The translations under genes and the position numbers were made by a program. Shown here piece after piece: positions 1 to 12,374 of a stretch of DNA of 64,000 nt. How positions within the stretch are numbered: the stretch's first letter is position 1; every line of letters starts with the position of its first letter. The DNA comes from Thoreauomyces humboldtii (taxonomy: Eukaryota > Chytridiomycota > Chytridiomycetes > Spizellomycetales > Powellomycetaceae). The notes under the pieces are model-generated. The model did no database searches. It saw only the letters and a list, made by a program, of their open reading frames with translations, and was not told the origin of the DNA. The stretch covers positions 1 to 64,000 of the forward strand of contig JADGJA010000023.1 in the NCBI GenBank assembly GCA_027596035.1, in the 5' to 3' direction.

Positions 1-287
1 GTGCACGGGGGGTCTGCAACCGGCAAGGTGGGGGGCGCTGCAACGTGGAAGGCTGCTGGCGCAGCCAGTGAGCCTTCCTGCAACAGACGCCCTCTCTCGG
101 TCATGAATTGTCTGCGTTGCAGTCTGCAACGGGTTTTACTTGTTGTATCTACCGGTACTCTCATCCGAAAACAAGGTATTGGTTGCGTTCATGTAGAAAC
201 GAAGACTCCTGATAGCAGGGAATGAAAAAGCCCAGAAGGCACAAAAAGTTCTCACAGAAACCGAAACACACGACACGGTGATATAGC
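1..287. other. Sequence downstream of the CENP-A gene, no gene seen
   Basis: No convincing coding region was found. The heptamer CTGCAAC occurs four times (14-20, 38-44, 78-84, 124-130), and a short inverted repeat lies around position 50-66 (GGCTGCTGGCGCAGCC). No known element is recognised. Confidence 0.3.
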
Positions 288-920
<633 letters not shown>

Positions 921-1515
921 GGCTGAACCAATACTGTGACACGGTCAGCTTTCCCTTTACGATCGCGGCGAGATGCGAAGTTTAGTCGCGTTACCTGATG
1001 TATCAAGAGGCTATGGCCCCCTGGATAGTGCTCGAAAAGAACAACGTATTAAATTTGCACGTTTATACTTTATAGCGATGAGTCCCTCTGCTTGTAGTGG
1101 TTGCAATGCTCGCGTCCCGGCGCGTCCTGGGGAAAGAAGTCAACAGTGCGAGCGACCCCTATACCGGTATGTAGGCGGCCGCGCCGAACCGCCAAGATAG
1201 GGTGCTCGTAGAAGATGGGATGAAGGGGAACGTTGAGACGATATGGCTCCTCGGGGAGGAAGAGGAGCGTTGTCGAGGGAGACCGTTCATAGGTTGGATG
1301 CGTCGTCCGTGGATGTCAAGGGACGATATAACTCGTTTGGAACGGAAAGGGTAGCCGCGGGTGGCTGGAGTTTGCTCCCCCGTGGCTTTCTGGTTTGAGA
1401 GCGCCGTCCGAAAGCTCCGTACGCCACACGTTCGTGCATCAAAATGGGCAACGCTTCCACACAGTCTTTGGGCTTGGCCACACAGTAACGTTCAAAGAAC
1501 AGACCAGGTCTCAAC
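921..1515. other. Intergenic region between CENP-A and the RG-rich gene
   Basis: About 600 bp lie between the divergent CENP-A start (920) and the next gene start (1516). No ORF resembles a known family and no RNA gene was seen. It presumably holds both promoters. Confidence 0.4.
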
Positions 1516-2498
1516 ATGCCTGAGAAGCGACCACCAATAGAAATCTACCGTCCTCCTCATCGTGGGGAGGGTGAACACAAAGACCCTCATGCGGAAGAAA
1601 GACCTCGAATCACCCACGCGTGGGAGCAGTCTTCGGCCCCTGTCTCCTCGTCAAACCGTGACAGAGCGCCAAGGTGAGCTGGCGCGATTCGTGGGTGACT
1701 CTCGCAGGAAGGAGACCGTTCCAAGCTGACTGTAGCCTTCGTCTCTGAAGTGCCGGCGCCCAGGTCCGCCCTCCTCCCAGGATCGTTCATGCATGGGAAA
1801 CCGTCGTAGTGGATGACCACGACGTTGGGTCTCGCAGGAGTCGGTCTCGCGACGCCAAAAGCAAGCGAGGCGCAGGAGGAGGAGGGGGAGGGGGAGGAGG
1901 CGGTGGAAACGGCCGCTCCACGGGCAGAGGTGGTGGTTCGAGTCCCGAAGGTGCAGGGCAAGGAAGACATCCTCACGTGCCAACGTCGTCCTCTCCACCC
2001 AGAGGCGGGGCAGCCGGACTGCATATAGCCGGCGCGGGTTCTCGTCGAGGTCGAGGCGGCGTCCATGGTGGTCGCGCTCCCTCCCACGACAGCGCGGCTG
2101 ATCGTCCGCGGTCGGGAAATCGGGACAGGAACAGGGATCGAAGCGCCGGAGATCGCCACCATCGACGCAACGATGCGCATCCGCCTTCGAGCCCTCCGAA
2201 GGCGGCATCGTCCGTTTTCTCACGGCTCGGGCCAAAGGCCTCCGAAGGTCCCGCCGCTCCGCCTGTGCGAGGTCATGTCACGACGGCTCCCTTCGTCGGG
2301 CAAACACAGAACCGGCCTCCACTTCCACCTCCATCACAGATTAAGCACTTGGAACCACCAAATGCATCCGCAACCCATGCTAGGTCCACCTCGGCTCCGC
2401 CGGTCGTCAGCACTAGCCCCGGCAAGAATCAAATCGTCACCGGCAACTGGGCGGATGAGGATGACGATTTTGACTACAACGCTCTTCCGGTCTATTGA
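1516..2498 (+). CDS. Arginine/glycine/serine-rich protein of unknown function
   Basis: I do not recognise a family. Exon 1 (1516-1673) begins MPEKRPPIEIYRPPHRGEGE and ends at an AAG/GTGAGC donor. Exon 2 most likely starts at 1838 and runs to the TGA at 2498 (272 aa); an alternative in-frame acceptor at 1780/1781 would add 19 residues. Exon 2 is low complexity: an SR-like start, a run of about 11 glycines, RG and RD/ND repeats (RGGG, RNRDRSAGDRHHRR), then a proline/serine-rich part. It ends with an acidic, aromatic tail (NWADEDDDFDYNALPVY) that looks like a docking motif. The composition suggests an RNA-binding or RNP-associated protein, but that is inference only. Long minus-strand ORFs over the same bases (1587-2235) are read as shadows of the biased sequence. 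Confidence 0.55.
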
Positions 2499-2604
2499 AT
2501 GGATGATAGTTTTGTCGCCCCTAATCTGAAGCGGTGTTTAGAGGATAGATCTTTTCTTCTTTTTGGCGCAGGAAATTATATTATGGAATCCATATTGTTC
2601 CTCA

Positions 2605-5600
2605 TTACAGCTTCTCGACTATCTCCCGCAACTGGGTCCCGAGCACCTGGCTGACGTCTTCGTTTGTGGAGCGTAGCGTCAATCGGAAGATCTACAAGAT
2701 ATCGTCAGCAATGCACTGTCGCCCCGGCGCTCGAGTCGTGAGTAACTCATTTACCTTCTGTTCCGTGTTCAACTCCAATCGCAACAGACATCCAACTTTT
2801 GCGTCAACCGATGTCCAAACCGCCGCAGCAACCACGGCGTCTTCATAGTCCAGAGGCGAGAACCCGAGAATCTCTATGGCAGACCGCAAGCTATGCAAGG
2901 TAAGGAACTGCTCGTGAGGGCCGGCGGGGAGCCTGCACGGCGCGATCAGCTGCACCTCGCGCGGAGGTCCACCGATCTGGGTCCACCGAGCCACGAAGTC
3001 GGGACGATTCAGCGGGGCGGGAGTCAGGAACTTTGTCGAGACGATCGGAAGAGGAAGGGAAAGCGTGTGAGTGTAGGGCGATGGGCGGAGGGCGTAGGTG
3101 ACGGTGAGAGTCGCGTGCTGCGCCGCGGCGCCCTGACTTTCGACATTGTACATCTAGCTCGAAGGTATTAGCGAGCCACTTTCACCACCAAACTCAAAGC
3201 GCATATATCTACAAACCTGGTGAAGTTGTGTTGCGGGTGGCACAGATCCTGCGATAGGTTGCAATAGCGTGACCTTAACGCCATCTCCCACAACCATCTC
3301 GGTCGTTAGTTCGGTAATGGTCACAGTGGACTTGTTTCCAAAGAACACGGCAACACGACCAAGAGCTCCATGGTACTCGGTTTTGAGTCCGATCTGGATA
3401 TTTCCGTCTTCGTACAGAACTCCATTTGGTTCACGCACTAGGCGCGCAAATGCGACTTCCGACGGAACCGCAACCCCGGGAGGTGGCTGCTCTTGATGCA
3501 CCACCGGTGCGTCTGAGAAGTTGAGTAATTCCTGGTCCTGTCCTTGCTGATTGGTCTGTGTGGGCTCCACTGCTGATCGACGCCGACTTGACTGCTTGGC
3601 CGACTCCAAGAGAGCTTGACGGTTGTTCGCGTCCATTCCCCCTATCTGCCATGTGCGCTTATCCTCGGTGTCTTGTGCTTTGCTATGCAGACGACTAAGC
3701 AACGCTGACTCACGTTCGGGGAACGGTGGCATCTCCTCGCATGCGACTTGCAGTAGCTCGTCCGAAGGCTGCATAGCGATAGCTAGGTATTCGCATGCCC
3801 GTTGTTGTAGCTCGACGTCGAGAACGAAGCGGTATTGCTTGAACACGGCTGTGACCTGATCCTTGATCTCCGGAAAAACATTTACGAACTTGAGGTACGT
3901 AGACAGGAGTAAGGCCCGAGTAGGAGTGGCGCACATCGAAAATTTCGAATGTAGGGCCATGAATTGATCGGTTGGCGTGCATCCGGGTGAATTCGCGATC
4001 AGATGTCCGTATTCGCCGAGGATGTACCCGCCCACCTTCAAAGCTGTCTCGTGACACGTGGGTGACTTCAAAGCAGCCAAGACCGTGCTTGCCGCATATT
4101 CCTGCAGATCCTCGTTGTTCGTGACGATTTGTACAACGCGGTACCAGACCTCGTCGCTCACGTTGTCTCCAGCCAGTGTGATAAGCTGGAGAATCACGTC
4201 AACGTACCACTTGTAGTCGGTGGCAAACTTCTCTGTAAGGATTGCGATTTTGAGGACCATTTCCTCTCGTATCGCGTAGTCCGCAATCGTCAGGTACTGC
4301 AGAAGTTCCTGGACGATGACACGAGAATTGCTGACATCGCACATGCTGTACAAGAGATCCAGAGCACGCCTGCGCACACTGATATCCTTGTCCTTGAGCG
4401 ACTGTATGATTGTCTCCTGATGCTTTTTTACGTTCGATAGCGACTCCGCGAAGCCCGCTAGGTGCGCCATGGTCTCCAAGCCCAGATACCGAATATTTGT
4501 TTCCTTCGAGGAAATGAAACGTCCTAGTAAGACAGATGCCTGGCCAACGATCTCCGATTGAGGGTCAACATGAATGGCAAGGTTGATAGCCTCAAAAAGA
4601 ATAGCATTTTGTGCGTTGTTATGTTGAACGTTTTTTGGGATGTCCTGTGCGTTGTTAAGGATCGTCTGGATGACGTTCACAATGCGGTTCCGTTGAGTTT
4701 TGTCCTCTGCGTTAATCACCAATCCATTAGCGCAGTTTACAAACAGCAAACGAAAGCTTCTTGTACATGCCCAACCTGGTGGTGGATAGTACTGGAGCAG
4801 CCTCAATAGTTTCACTTGCAGCCATGGCACTGGCACTTTATAGTAGACATAGTCGGGGCTGTAGGCTTTCTCGATGACAATCTAGCCTCTCGAATCGTTA
4901 ACACAGTGTTTTTTTTTTCCGGGGTGATCAGTGCCGCGCAAAGATTAATACCTTGTGCATGCGGGAAATCGCCCTCGGAACGCATTGCGCGATATAGTCA
5001 GGATTTGATTGTGCCACTGCGAGTACCAAGCTTGTAATGGCCAGTGCTACGCCCATGTCATGCTCTTCCATGCCGACAATGATTTTGTCTGCCCATTCTT
5101 TCGCCGGAATAAGATCTGGATGTCTGCGGAACAAGCGTAGGAGGCAGAGTGCTGCCTTCTTCTTGACGAAACTTTTTGTCTGCCTACGAGTTGGTCAACA
5201 TGTCGGCATCTTTCGACCGACGTGTCCCTTTTGCAAAGTCCTACCCAGATGTTAGGAGCCGCATCACATCGTTCGCAAGTGCTTCGGCCATCTCGCGAGC
5301 ACTGATGTTGGCGATCGCTTGAAGAGCCAAACATTGATGTATCTCTATGTGATCGTCAAGATCCTTTCGCATTGAATTGACCACCAAGCGGACAAGCTCG
5401 TTTGTTTCGCTGATCATCAAGGTAACGGCAAGGTAGCCCTTTGCGACAAAAGATCAGCAGCGTCCAGAGAGTCGAGGGGATGGCGTTGGTGTAGCTCACG
5501 ATTTGTTTCTCCGAGTACTTTGTGGAGGAAAGCAAATTGACGGCCTCCATATGTCCGAATTCCACGTCCCAACCCAGGATGTACATGTACAAAAGTTTGC

Positions 5601-5890
5601 AGACATACTTCTTTTTTTGCCGTCCGCTCAAGTTTGGATCTGCGTGTCGAATATGGCCGAGATCAGCACCCTTCTCGAGCGAGATGGGAGAAATAATGCT
5701 GCAAGCACGCACCTTTGAATTTAGAGCGAATGTTTGCCAGCTCCTTGTTCACGCGCTTCTCCTCAAGCTCCCGTGCGCGACCTGGAATAGAATTAGCGTG
5801 AGCGACGTGTAAACAACAACGTTTTTTTTTTGGAATGAAGAGATGCGTACAGTTGCGCAGGTCCGCGATGAAGACTGTCAATCCTCGCAT
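2605..5890 (-). CDS. AP-2 clathrin adaptor complex, alpha subunit (alpha-adaptin)
   Basis: This is the large subunit of the AP-2 complex, which links clathrin, PI(4,5)P2 and cargo at the plasma membrane during endocytosis. Nine exons are read: 5890-5851, 5781-5713, 5639-5500, 5438-5245, 5183-4952, 4881-4776, 4706-3217, 3153-2755 and 2691-2605, giving 2757 nt or 918 aa, close to the usual 940-980. The start [14 protein letters not shown] and the following [14 protein letters not shown] are diagnostic of alpha rather than gamma adaptin. The trunk carries [27 protein letters not shown] and [12 protein letters not shown] short glutamine/serine hinge (around residues 610-650) is followed by the ear, whose last exon ends [22 protein letters not shown]. 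All introns are 60-80 nt. It is divergent from the SAP30-like gene, with 586 bp between the starts. Confidence 0.95.
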
Positions 5891-6476
5891 AGACTAAACG
5901 CGAGGTCAAAGCGATTGTTCATTAGTTGCCAGAGGAACGCGGGGAGATGCAGGAAAAGAAGCTTTGCACCGCACCATCTTGCGCTTCACGAGGGTGGGCG
6001 ATTCACGAGGGTGGGCAATGATGAGAGATCCCTCTGAATGCGCGACTCGTTCGATAAGTGGTCAAGGACTGGTTGGTTTGCTTGTTCGATTGTTTGTACA
6101 GTTGCCTCGCGAACGGTCGTATTCCGCAAACGAGACGAGGCGTCGAAAGAGCGAGATGAAGGCATCAAGAGAGAGAGGTTAGGGTTAAAGGTCTTGCAGT
6201 GTCATCACCTGCGAGAGAAAGCCTTTCTCTCCCTCTCTCTCTGGCTTTTTCCTCTGGGTCTCGTTTCTCTCTCTCTTCGGCCCTCGTCGCCTTCCTTTCT
6301 CCCTCCCTCCATTCTCCGCTCTCCCTTTGTCCTTGTATCTTTTTGACCCAGTCATCCTCAAGGCCGTCCTGTCTCGCTCAGATTCTCACGTGCTCTGTCC
6401 TTTGAACCGCATCCACTCTCTGTTTCACACCCCGACTTGTTCTCTCGGGACCTTTTCCTTCGCACACGTACCACCA
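5891..6476. promoter_or_regulatory. Divergent AP-2 alpha / SAP30-like promoter with a long pyrimidine tract
   Basis: 586 bp lie between two divergent start codons. Positions about 6218-6335 on the plus strand are strongly CT-rich (many TCTCTC and CCTCC blocks), typical of fungal core promoters and 5' UTRs upstream of the plus-strand start. No coding region is recognised. Confidence 0.45.
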
Positions 6477-7165
6477 ATGAGTACAAAGCCAAAGACTGCG
6501 ACTGCTAACGGCGTGTCAGCTTCCGGGAGCTCGGCCCACGCACCTGTCATCAAGAAGAAGACTTCAGCGGTGGCCGCTGCCTCGTCCGTCAACACGGCCG
6601 CAAAGTCTTACGGGAGCGGAGCAAAGAAGCCCGACGACTACGTTTCCCAGGTACGGTACCGCTCTCGCTCATGAAAGTCCCCGAATCACGTGAATGCTTT
6701 TCGAAGATGCCCGTCGCTGCTTCGCATATCGCTATCCACGACGGGAAGATAAAACCGCTCCCATTCCTCTTCGAATTCCCTGTCCCAGTAGTCATGGGCA
6801 TTATTCCCACCTTGGCTGCGTGCCTGTTTACTGAAACGAGTAACTCACGCAGGTCGACTTCTCGACGATGGATGACAAAATCTTGAAGCGATACAAGCGC
6901 ACCTTCAAGCTGCGCGCAAAGTCTTCGCGGGAGCGAGAGCGGGAGACCCGGGACGACCTCGTTTCCACCGTCACGAAGCACTTCAGCTCGCACGAGGTCA
7001 ACGAGAAGGACACCATCACTTTTTTCATATATGCCTTGCGAAACCAAGGTAAGCCATGTCATCAAGCGTTTTCCTTAGAAGCTCGATGTTGACTCGGCTC
7101 CTCCCCGCGCGCACACAGATAACATCTACAAGTTGCCCGCAAAGGTTCCCATTGCTTCCACCTGA
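6477..7165 (+). CDS. SAP30-like Sin3-binding protein (histone deacetylase complex)
   Basis: This is a small subunit of Sin3/Rpd3-type histone deacetylase complexes; SAP30 proteins bridge Sin3 to partner proteins. Three exons (6477-6650, 6853-7048, 7119-7165) give 138 aa. Residues 1-58 are a low-complexity basic/alanine-rich leader. Residues from about 59 form the SAP30 Sin3-binding region: VDFSTMDDKILKRYKRTFKL, then an RERERE segment, then TRDDLVSTVTKHFSSHEV and a final helix DTITFFIYALRNQ. This matches the family order (LKRY..F.L, then L...V.KHF, then a helix ending F.Y). The protein ends a few residues later. Its small size is typical of fungal and short SAP30L-like forms. The family call rests on the C-terminal half only. 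Confidence 0.8.
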
Positions 7166-7808
7166 GATGACCAGCAGTGTCATCCTTCACCTTTTTTCTA
7201 ACAAGTCGATTCGAGAATATTAATGGAAGAGCTCCTCTTCTCGCTTTCGCTTAAACCATGTATCCTTTTTGTGCGTCCGTTTTCCTCAATACAGACATCT
7301 TGCTCGCAGCGAGCACCACGAGGAATCGAATCGAATCGTGCCTCGTGACATTCACCGGATAATCGAGTGAGGAACCTCTTCGGTTTCGATCATGCCCTGG
7401 AAAAGGAAGTCTCTGCCGAACGAGACGCCACTTTTCATCATTTCGTGGGAGTGGCTGTAGTGGTTAATGAACCAAATGGAACCGATATTAAATGCGCAGC
7501 AGGCTGGCCTCGAGTTTCCTGGTATGCCTGCTCGAGTTTCTACAAACTTATGGAGATTAGAGTTTGACCCGAGTAACCCTCCAAAGGGTCCACAGGGCCA
7601 GTCCTGTTCTCCATCGGTTTGTGCGCAGCAGACTGATCAGTGCAAGTCCCGTTGAGAGTGGGGGCGCAGCAGTTGATGGGCAAAGATTATGATGACACGG
7701 CATTGCCTGAGATTTCTTCCTCTTCCTCGCACAGAAACAACCGTTCAGACCCTCGCCGCAGCCTACCGTCTTCGGCTTCTTTGTTCGAAGGTCAACAGAG
7801 GCATCGTT
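7166..7808. other. Intergenic region upstream of VPS34
   Basis: 643 bp between two plus-strand genes contain the SAP30-like 3' end and presumably the VPS34 promoter. A 221-aa minus-strand ORF (7557-8222) overlaps the start of VPS34 and matches no family, so I treat it as a shadow. Confidence 0.4.
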
Positions 7809-10800
7809 ATGGACTCTCGAACGCCCATTAAGGACTTCTCCTACTGTCTCGCTCCTGATCTCGATCTCTTGGTTCGCGTCAAAATGCACGAGCAACTTGG
7901 CAAACCATGGCAGCGCATCGTTCCAGTAACTGACGCCTGTCCTGCAGATCCTCTCTGGAAGGTTGCCGTCCACAACGAGATTTCTTGCAGACTCTGGAGG
8001 ATCCATATCTGCGTACTTCTTCGCAGTCGTCGTGCGTCGTCCTTCTCCTTTGGCTCGTCTTTCGATTAGCAATCCAAGAAAGTAACCGACTTGTGGCCCT
8101 CCAGGGAGCTTTCGGACTTGTACATCACATGTCAAGTCTTTTCCGATAACAAAGCCATGACAGTACCGATGCGAACGGCCCATCACTCCTTTTCCACGCA
8201 CTGGACGTAAGTCACGCGCCACCCTCCGCCGCTTTCACAGATTTCCATTTGCACCTTCGGACTGAGCCACCACATCACTCAATAGATGGAATGAATGGCT
8301 TCGGATACCATTGAAATATCGGGATCTTCCTCTTAACTCCCAGCTGGCATTCACAGTTTGGGACGCTTACGCGCCGAGGAAGCCGGTCGCCCTCGGTGGG
8401 ACCACGTTCCGCATGTTCGGGAAATACAAGTACGCTTTATCTTGGTGCTTGGGGCGATATAGCTGGGATCTGTCGGACACTGATCAGGATATTACACCAG
8501 TACTCTACGGAAAGGCAAACACAAGATGTTTGTTTGGCCGTGGCAGGAAGCAGATGGATTAGATCGTTCCTCGACCCCGAGCAAAGTGGAGAGTGCCAGC
8601 GAAATGGATCGACTGGAGAAGGTGTGCAAATTGATCTACACGTTGCTACTCTGGGAAAGTAGAGCAGATCCTCACGGTCTGCGTAGCTGATGCGAAAATA
8701 TGAACGTGGGGACATGGCGCGGGTCGACTGGCTGGACCAGTTGACGTTCCGCGAAATCGAGCGCATCAACAGGGTACGATCACTCGTTGGAAGACTTCCA
8801 GCTTAGCCTGTGGAGTGACATCTTCATGCTCCTTTAGACGGAAACTGTACAAACCAAGCACATGTATTTATACATTGACCTACCGCAATTCGACTTCCCA
8901 TTGGTCTACAGTGAAAAGGTTGGCTGGTCTCGCTCAACTCGCAGTACAATCAGGTCATTCTTTGATTTAACAAGGTCTTCAGGAATATCGCCTCCCTATT
9001 CCAATGGCACGTTTGGTGGATTCGGACTTGCAAATTCTGCCGGATCCGGAAGCCGCGCGGGACAATCCAGTCGAAAACAAGCATCGTAAGCTTGCGAGAA
9101 GCCATCGAAACGGCCCTCTAGATCGAGATCTGAAGCCCAATGCCAAGATCCGCGACGAACTAAATGTAAGAACTTAGAAGGCCGAGTATTTGCCGGAGAA
9201 GTTGCTTAACATGCTCTTTAGAAACTTTTGAAATACCCACCAACGCAAAATCTGACGACCGAGGAGAAGGACCTGCTGTGGAAGTTCAGATTCTATCTAA
9301 CGCGCGACAAAAAGGTAGCGGAACAATGAGGGGCCCCGTAAAGCGCCGGTGTGGTTCGTTAACAGAGTAGGGTTTCAGGCGCTCACAAAGTTCTTGAAAT
9401 GCGTGGTCTGGACCGATCCTGTGGAGCTGAAGCAGGCCGTTGATCTGCTTCACGTCTGGGTCAACATTGACGTCGAAGATGCTTTGGAGCTGCTTGGATC
9501 AACCTTTGAAAACAGCAGCGTGAGGGCATATGCTGTGATGCAGCTGCAGAAGGCCAATGATGAGGTATTTGCTGTCGCACGAGGTTCCTTACGCAACTTT
9601 CATGCTCAATGTCAAGTATTTGTTCTTCAGGATCTGCAATTGTTCCTTTTGCAATTAGTGCAAGCTTTGAAGTTTGAGGGAATCAGTGACAAGGTCTCGT
9701 TGCAGAACTCTCCCCTCGCTGAGTTTTTGATCAGCCGGGCTATCAAAAATCCGCTTTTAGGAAACTCTTTCTATTGGTATGTAGTGCGTGACTCGTACAC
9801 TGGGCTCTTCCGGCGCTTATATGTCTTCTTCACTAGGTATCTGATGGTAGAGTGCGAAGATAAACAGTGGCGGACGATGTTCGGAAAAGTGGCGTACTAT
9901 TTTATGGAAACCATGCTTCAGGTAATTTACATTTTCGTCCTCCCCGTAGCCGTGTACTCCAGTGCTGATGCGATATCTTGAAGGTGCCTGACGGCGTTCA
10001 TCGCCGGAAGACTCTCGAACGGCAAGGCAAGCTCGTTGAGGTGCTTCTCGAGCTGTCCAAGGCAGCACGATCGAAGGACGCGCGATCTAAGAAAGTGCGG
10101 TCATGCATTCAAAGCGTGATGACGACGACAGCATAGCTGATCAGTGAATTGTATCAGATCGATGCACTCCGCGCCTTTCTCTCCGATCCAAAGAAGGGTC
10201 TGTTATCTTTTGCTCCTCTGCCGTTACCTCTGGATGCCAACATTCAAGTAACCGGCATTATTCCTGGTAAGCTCAAACGCGGCCCTCACGAAAGCGGTGC
10301 CCTCATTGATAGTTGTTGCACGCATCCGCTTTAGAGAAGGCGAGCATATTCAATAGTGCGTTACAGCCTCTTCGCATCAGCTTTGTCTGTGTCGATGGAT
10401 CAGAGCACACTGTATGGGAACTTGCTTTGAATTATCGCTCTGATTCGTACTCATTTCTGTCTACCCCTGATGATAATCAGATCATTTTTAAGACTGGAGA
10501 TGACCTCAGGCAGGACCAGTTGGTTGTGCAAATCATAACGCTCATGGACCAGCTACTCCGAAAGGAAAACCTGGACTTAAAACTTACGCCATATAAAGTC
10601 CTCGCCACCGGCTCAGACCACGGTAGGATTTGTGAAATTTGCACCCACTTCACATCGCCGCTCACCGCTATCTTGTTTTCTGTTGAAGGGATGGTCCAAT
10701 TCGTACCCTCTTTACCTCTCGCCACTATACTCGCGCAGTATAACAACAGCCTGCTAGCTTACCTTCGCGAGTTCAATCGGATAGAGGGATCGAAGCCAGC

Positions 10801-11542
10801 AACTGTGCCAGCTGGCGTCATGGATACTTATGTTCGCAGTACCGGTACTGAATACTTTAAGATATGGCGGTGCTGACATACTGATACTGTACTTCTATAG
10901 CGGGCTACTGCGTGATAACCTATCTTCTCGGCATCGGAGATCGGCATCTTGATAATCTACTGCTTACTACCGGAGGTAAACGTCGCTACCCCTGCTCAAA
11001 CTACTTCTGGCTGGCTGGATGGCTGTCTTTAACCCATACTCGGTTTTACCTTTTCCGACAATAGGAAGCTTGTTTCACATCGATTTTGGCTTCATCTTGG
11101 GTCGCGACCCAAAGCCCTTCCCACCGCCGATGAAGCTCTCCCGCGAGATGGTGGAAGCGATGGGAGGTGCCTCTTCGCAGCTCTACCAAAAGTTCAAGAG
11201 CTACTGCGTTGTGGCCTTCAACAGTTTGAGAAAAAACGCCAACCTGATCCTCAACCTGTTTTCACTGATGATCGATGCGAACGTGCCGGACATTGCCATC
11301 GAGCCCGACAAAGCTGTTTTCAAGGTGCGCTTTTGAAACACCGGAATAATTTGAGGATTGGAAGATTTCGCTGATGCCAGTGCGCTCGGGGATTTCCCCA
11401 GGTCCAGGAGAGATTCAGACTGGACCTATCCGACGAGCAAGCCATCCAGTTCTTTCAAGGTCTCATCAACGAGAGCATCGGTGCCGTGTTTCCTCAGGTC
11501 ATGGAAAAGATCCATCAAGTTGCGCAACTGTTGCGGAGTTGA
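7809..11542 (+). CDS. VPS34: Class III phosphatidylinositol 3-kinase VPS34
   Basis: The enzyme phosphorylates phosphatidylinositol to PI3P on endosomes and autophagic membranes, in complex with VPS15 and Beclin/Atg6. Twenty exons can be laid out in frame: 7809-7925, 7991-8025, 8105-8206, 8286-8429, 8501-8621, 8687-8773, 8838-8918, 8983-9165, 9222-9314, 9379-9564, 9631-9776, 9837-9921, 9984-10094, 10158-10266, 10335-10411, 10481-10622, 10689-10844, 10901-10975, 11065-11324 and 11402-11542 (816 aa). The order is a C2 domain ([33 protein letters not shown]), the helical/PIK domain ([20 protein letters not shown]) and the kinase domain. The kinase shows [16 protein letters not shown], the catalytic [11 protein letters not shown], and the activation loop after [14 protein letters not shown]. 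The C-terminal membrane helix ends [12 protein letters not shown]. All catalytic residues are intact. The very dense introns contrast with intronless BRR2 nearby. Confidence 0.96.
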
Positions 11543-11748
11543 AGGGGTTTTGCACGTTTCCGGCTGGCCGTCTGTAAATATATTTATTTCTCCCGACGTC
11601 TTCTAGTGTTGGTTTGGGGTCCGTATGGGCTACCGGAAACGGTCGTCGCTTCTCCTCCCGAGTCCCGCTCGGGTGTCGTTGCACCGGCTACAACCTATCC
11701 AGCTCCTGATTGCCGTTCTCAAACTCCCGACTTTCGCTGGTGTGTTTC

Positions 11749-12132
11749 TCAACCTTTGGTCGGAGATTTGGGTCGGAAAACAAACCTGGGAAACTCGCGC
11801 AGTATTTCAGGAAAGAAGCTCTCTACGGCTGGGTAAGCGTCAAGTCATTCCCTCACCAGCAGCAAACTCCTGCAAGTCCTCCGGCTGTTGCACGAGCACC
11901 TCGTTGACGAAAAAGTCCAGTATCTGCCGGATCTCGGGGTGTTCTCGCAGGTAGAGCTCGTTCTCGACTCGTATCTGAATCTACTTTACCCGAGGACCTT
12001 TCAGTATGAGCGGGTACAGACTGGCAACATGAAGGTAGGGAAACTCACCCGATCGATGTTGAGCTTCTGTTGCATGGCCGCATCGATGATTCGGGCCGAC
12101 TCTGGCCGTGCTGGTGGAGCTGAAGTGTTCAT
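11749..12132 (-). CDS. RIIAD1-like small RIIa-domain protein (probable flagellar protein)
   Basis: Three exons (12132-12049, 11980-11857, 11822-11749) give 93 aa, almost exactly the size of animal RIIAD1 (92 aa). The N-terminus is MNTSAPPARPESARIIDAAM. The core is RVENELYLREHPEIRQILDF followed by FVNEVLVQQPEDLQEFAA, which fits the RIIa dimerisation-docking helix pair of RIIAD1 (family pattern YLR.H.E.. then P....EFAA). RIIa domains are found in axonemal and PKA-anchoring proteins such as radial-spoke components. The second intron would be only 34 nt, so the last junction is the weakest point. It starts 242 bp from the IFT43 start codon and is transcribed away from it, which supports a ciliary role. 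Small size and a short domain leave some doubt. Confidence 0.75.
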
Positions 12133-12374
12133 CGTTGCCCCTGTCTTTCTTCTTGTATGTCGCTATACGGCAAGATATTCGAAGGGCAAGGAGCGAGACT
12201 TTGGGGTTGGAAGGGGCAAGTGGGAGTGATATCCACACGCGTGAAGTGCGCGTAACGCACGCGTCCGTCTCCACCCTACACGAGTGTCCTTTCTTGCCCC
12301 GGTGCGTTCCCCTAACGACCTCTTTCAGCAAGCAGCACGAAAACCGACCCGAAACCCACCCAATCCATCCCGTC
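12133..12374. promoter_or_regulatory. Shared RIIAD1/IFT43 divergent promoter
   Basis: 242 bp separate two divergent start codons of genes both linked to flagella. A half X-box-like GTTGCC lies at about 12134-12139 and a dyad-like GTGCGCGTAACGCACGCG at about 12246-12263. Neither is a complete RFX site, so the regulator is unknown. Confidence 0.4.

Noticed and set aside
1930..1950. T-arm-like GGTTCGAGTCCC
   Set aside because: No A-box or cloverleaf at the right distance; it lies in the RG-rich coding exon.
1587..2235. Two overlapping minus-strand ORFs of about 195 codons
   Set aside because: They lie opposite a low-complexity RG/G-rich coding region and have no family features.
7557..8222. 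221-codon minus-strand ORF
   Set aside because: It overlaps the VPS34 C2 exons, which are clearly coding on the plus strand.
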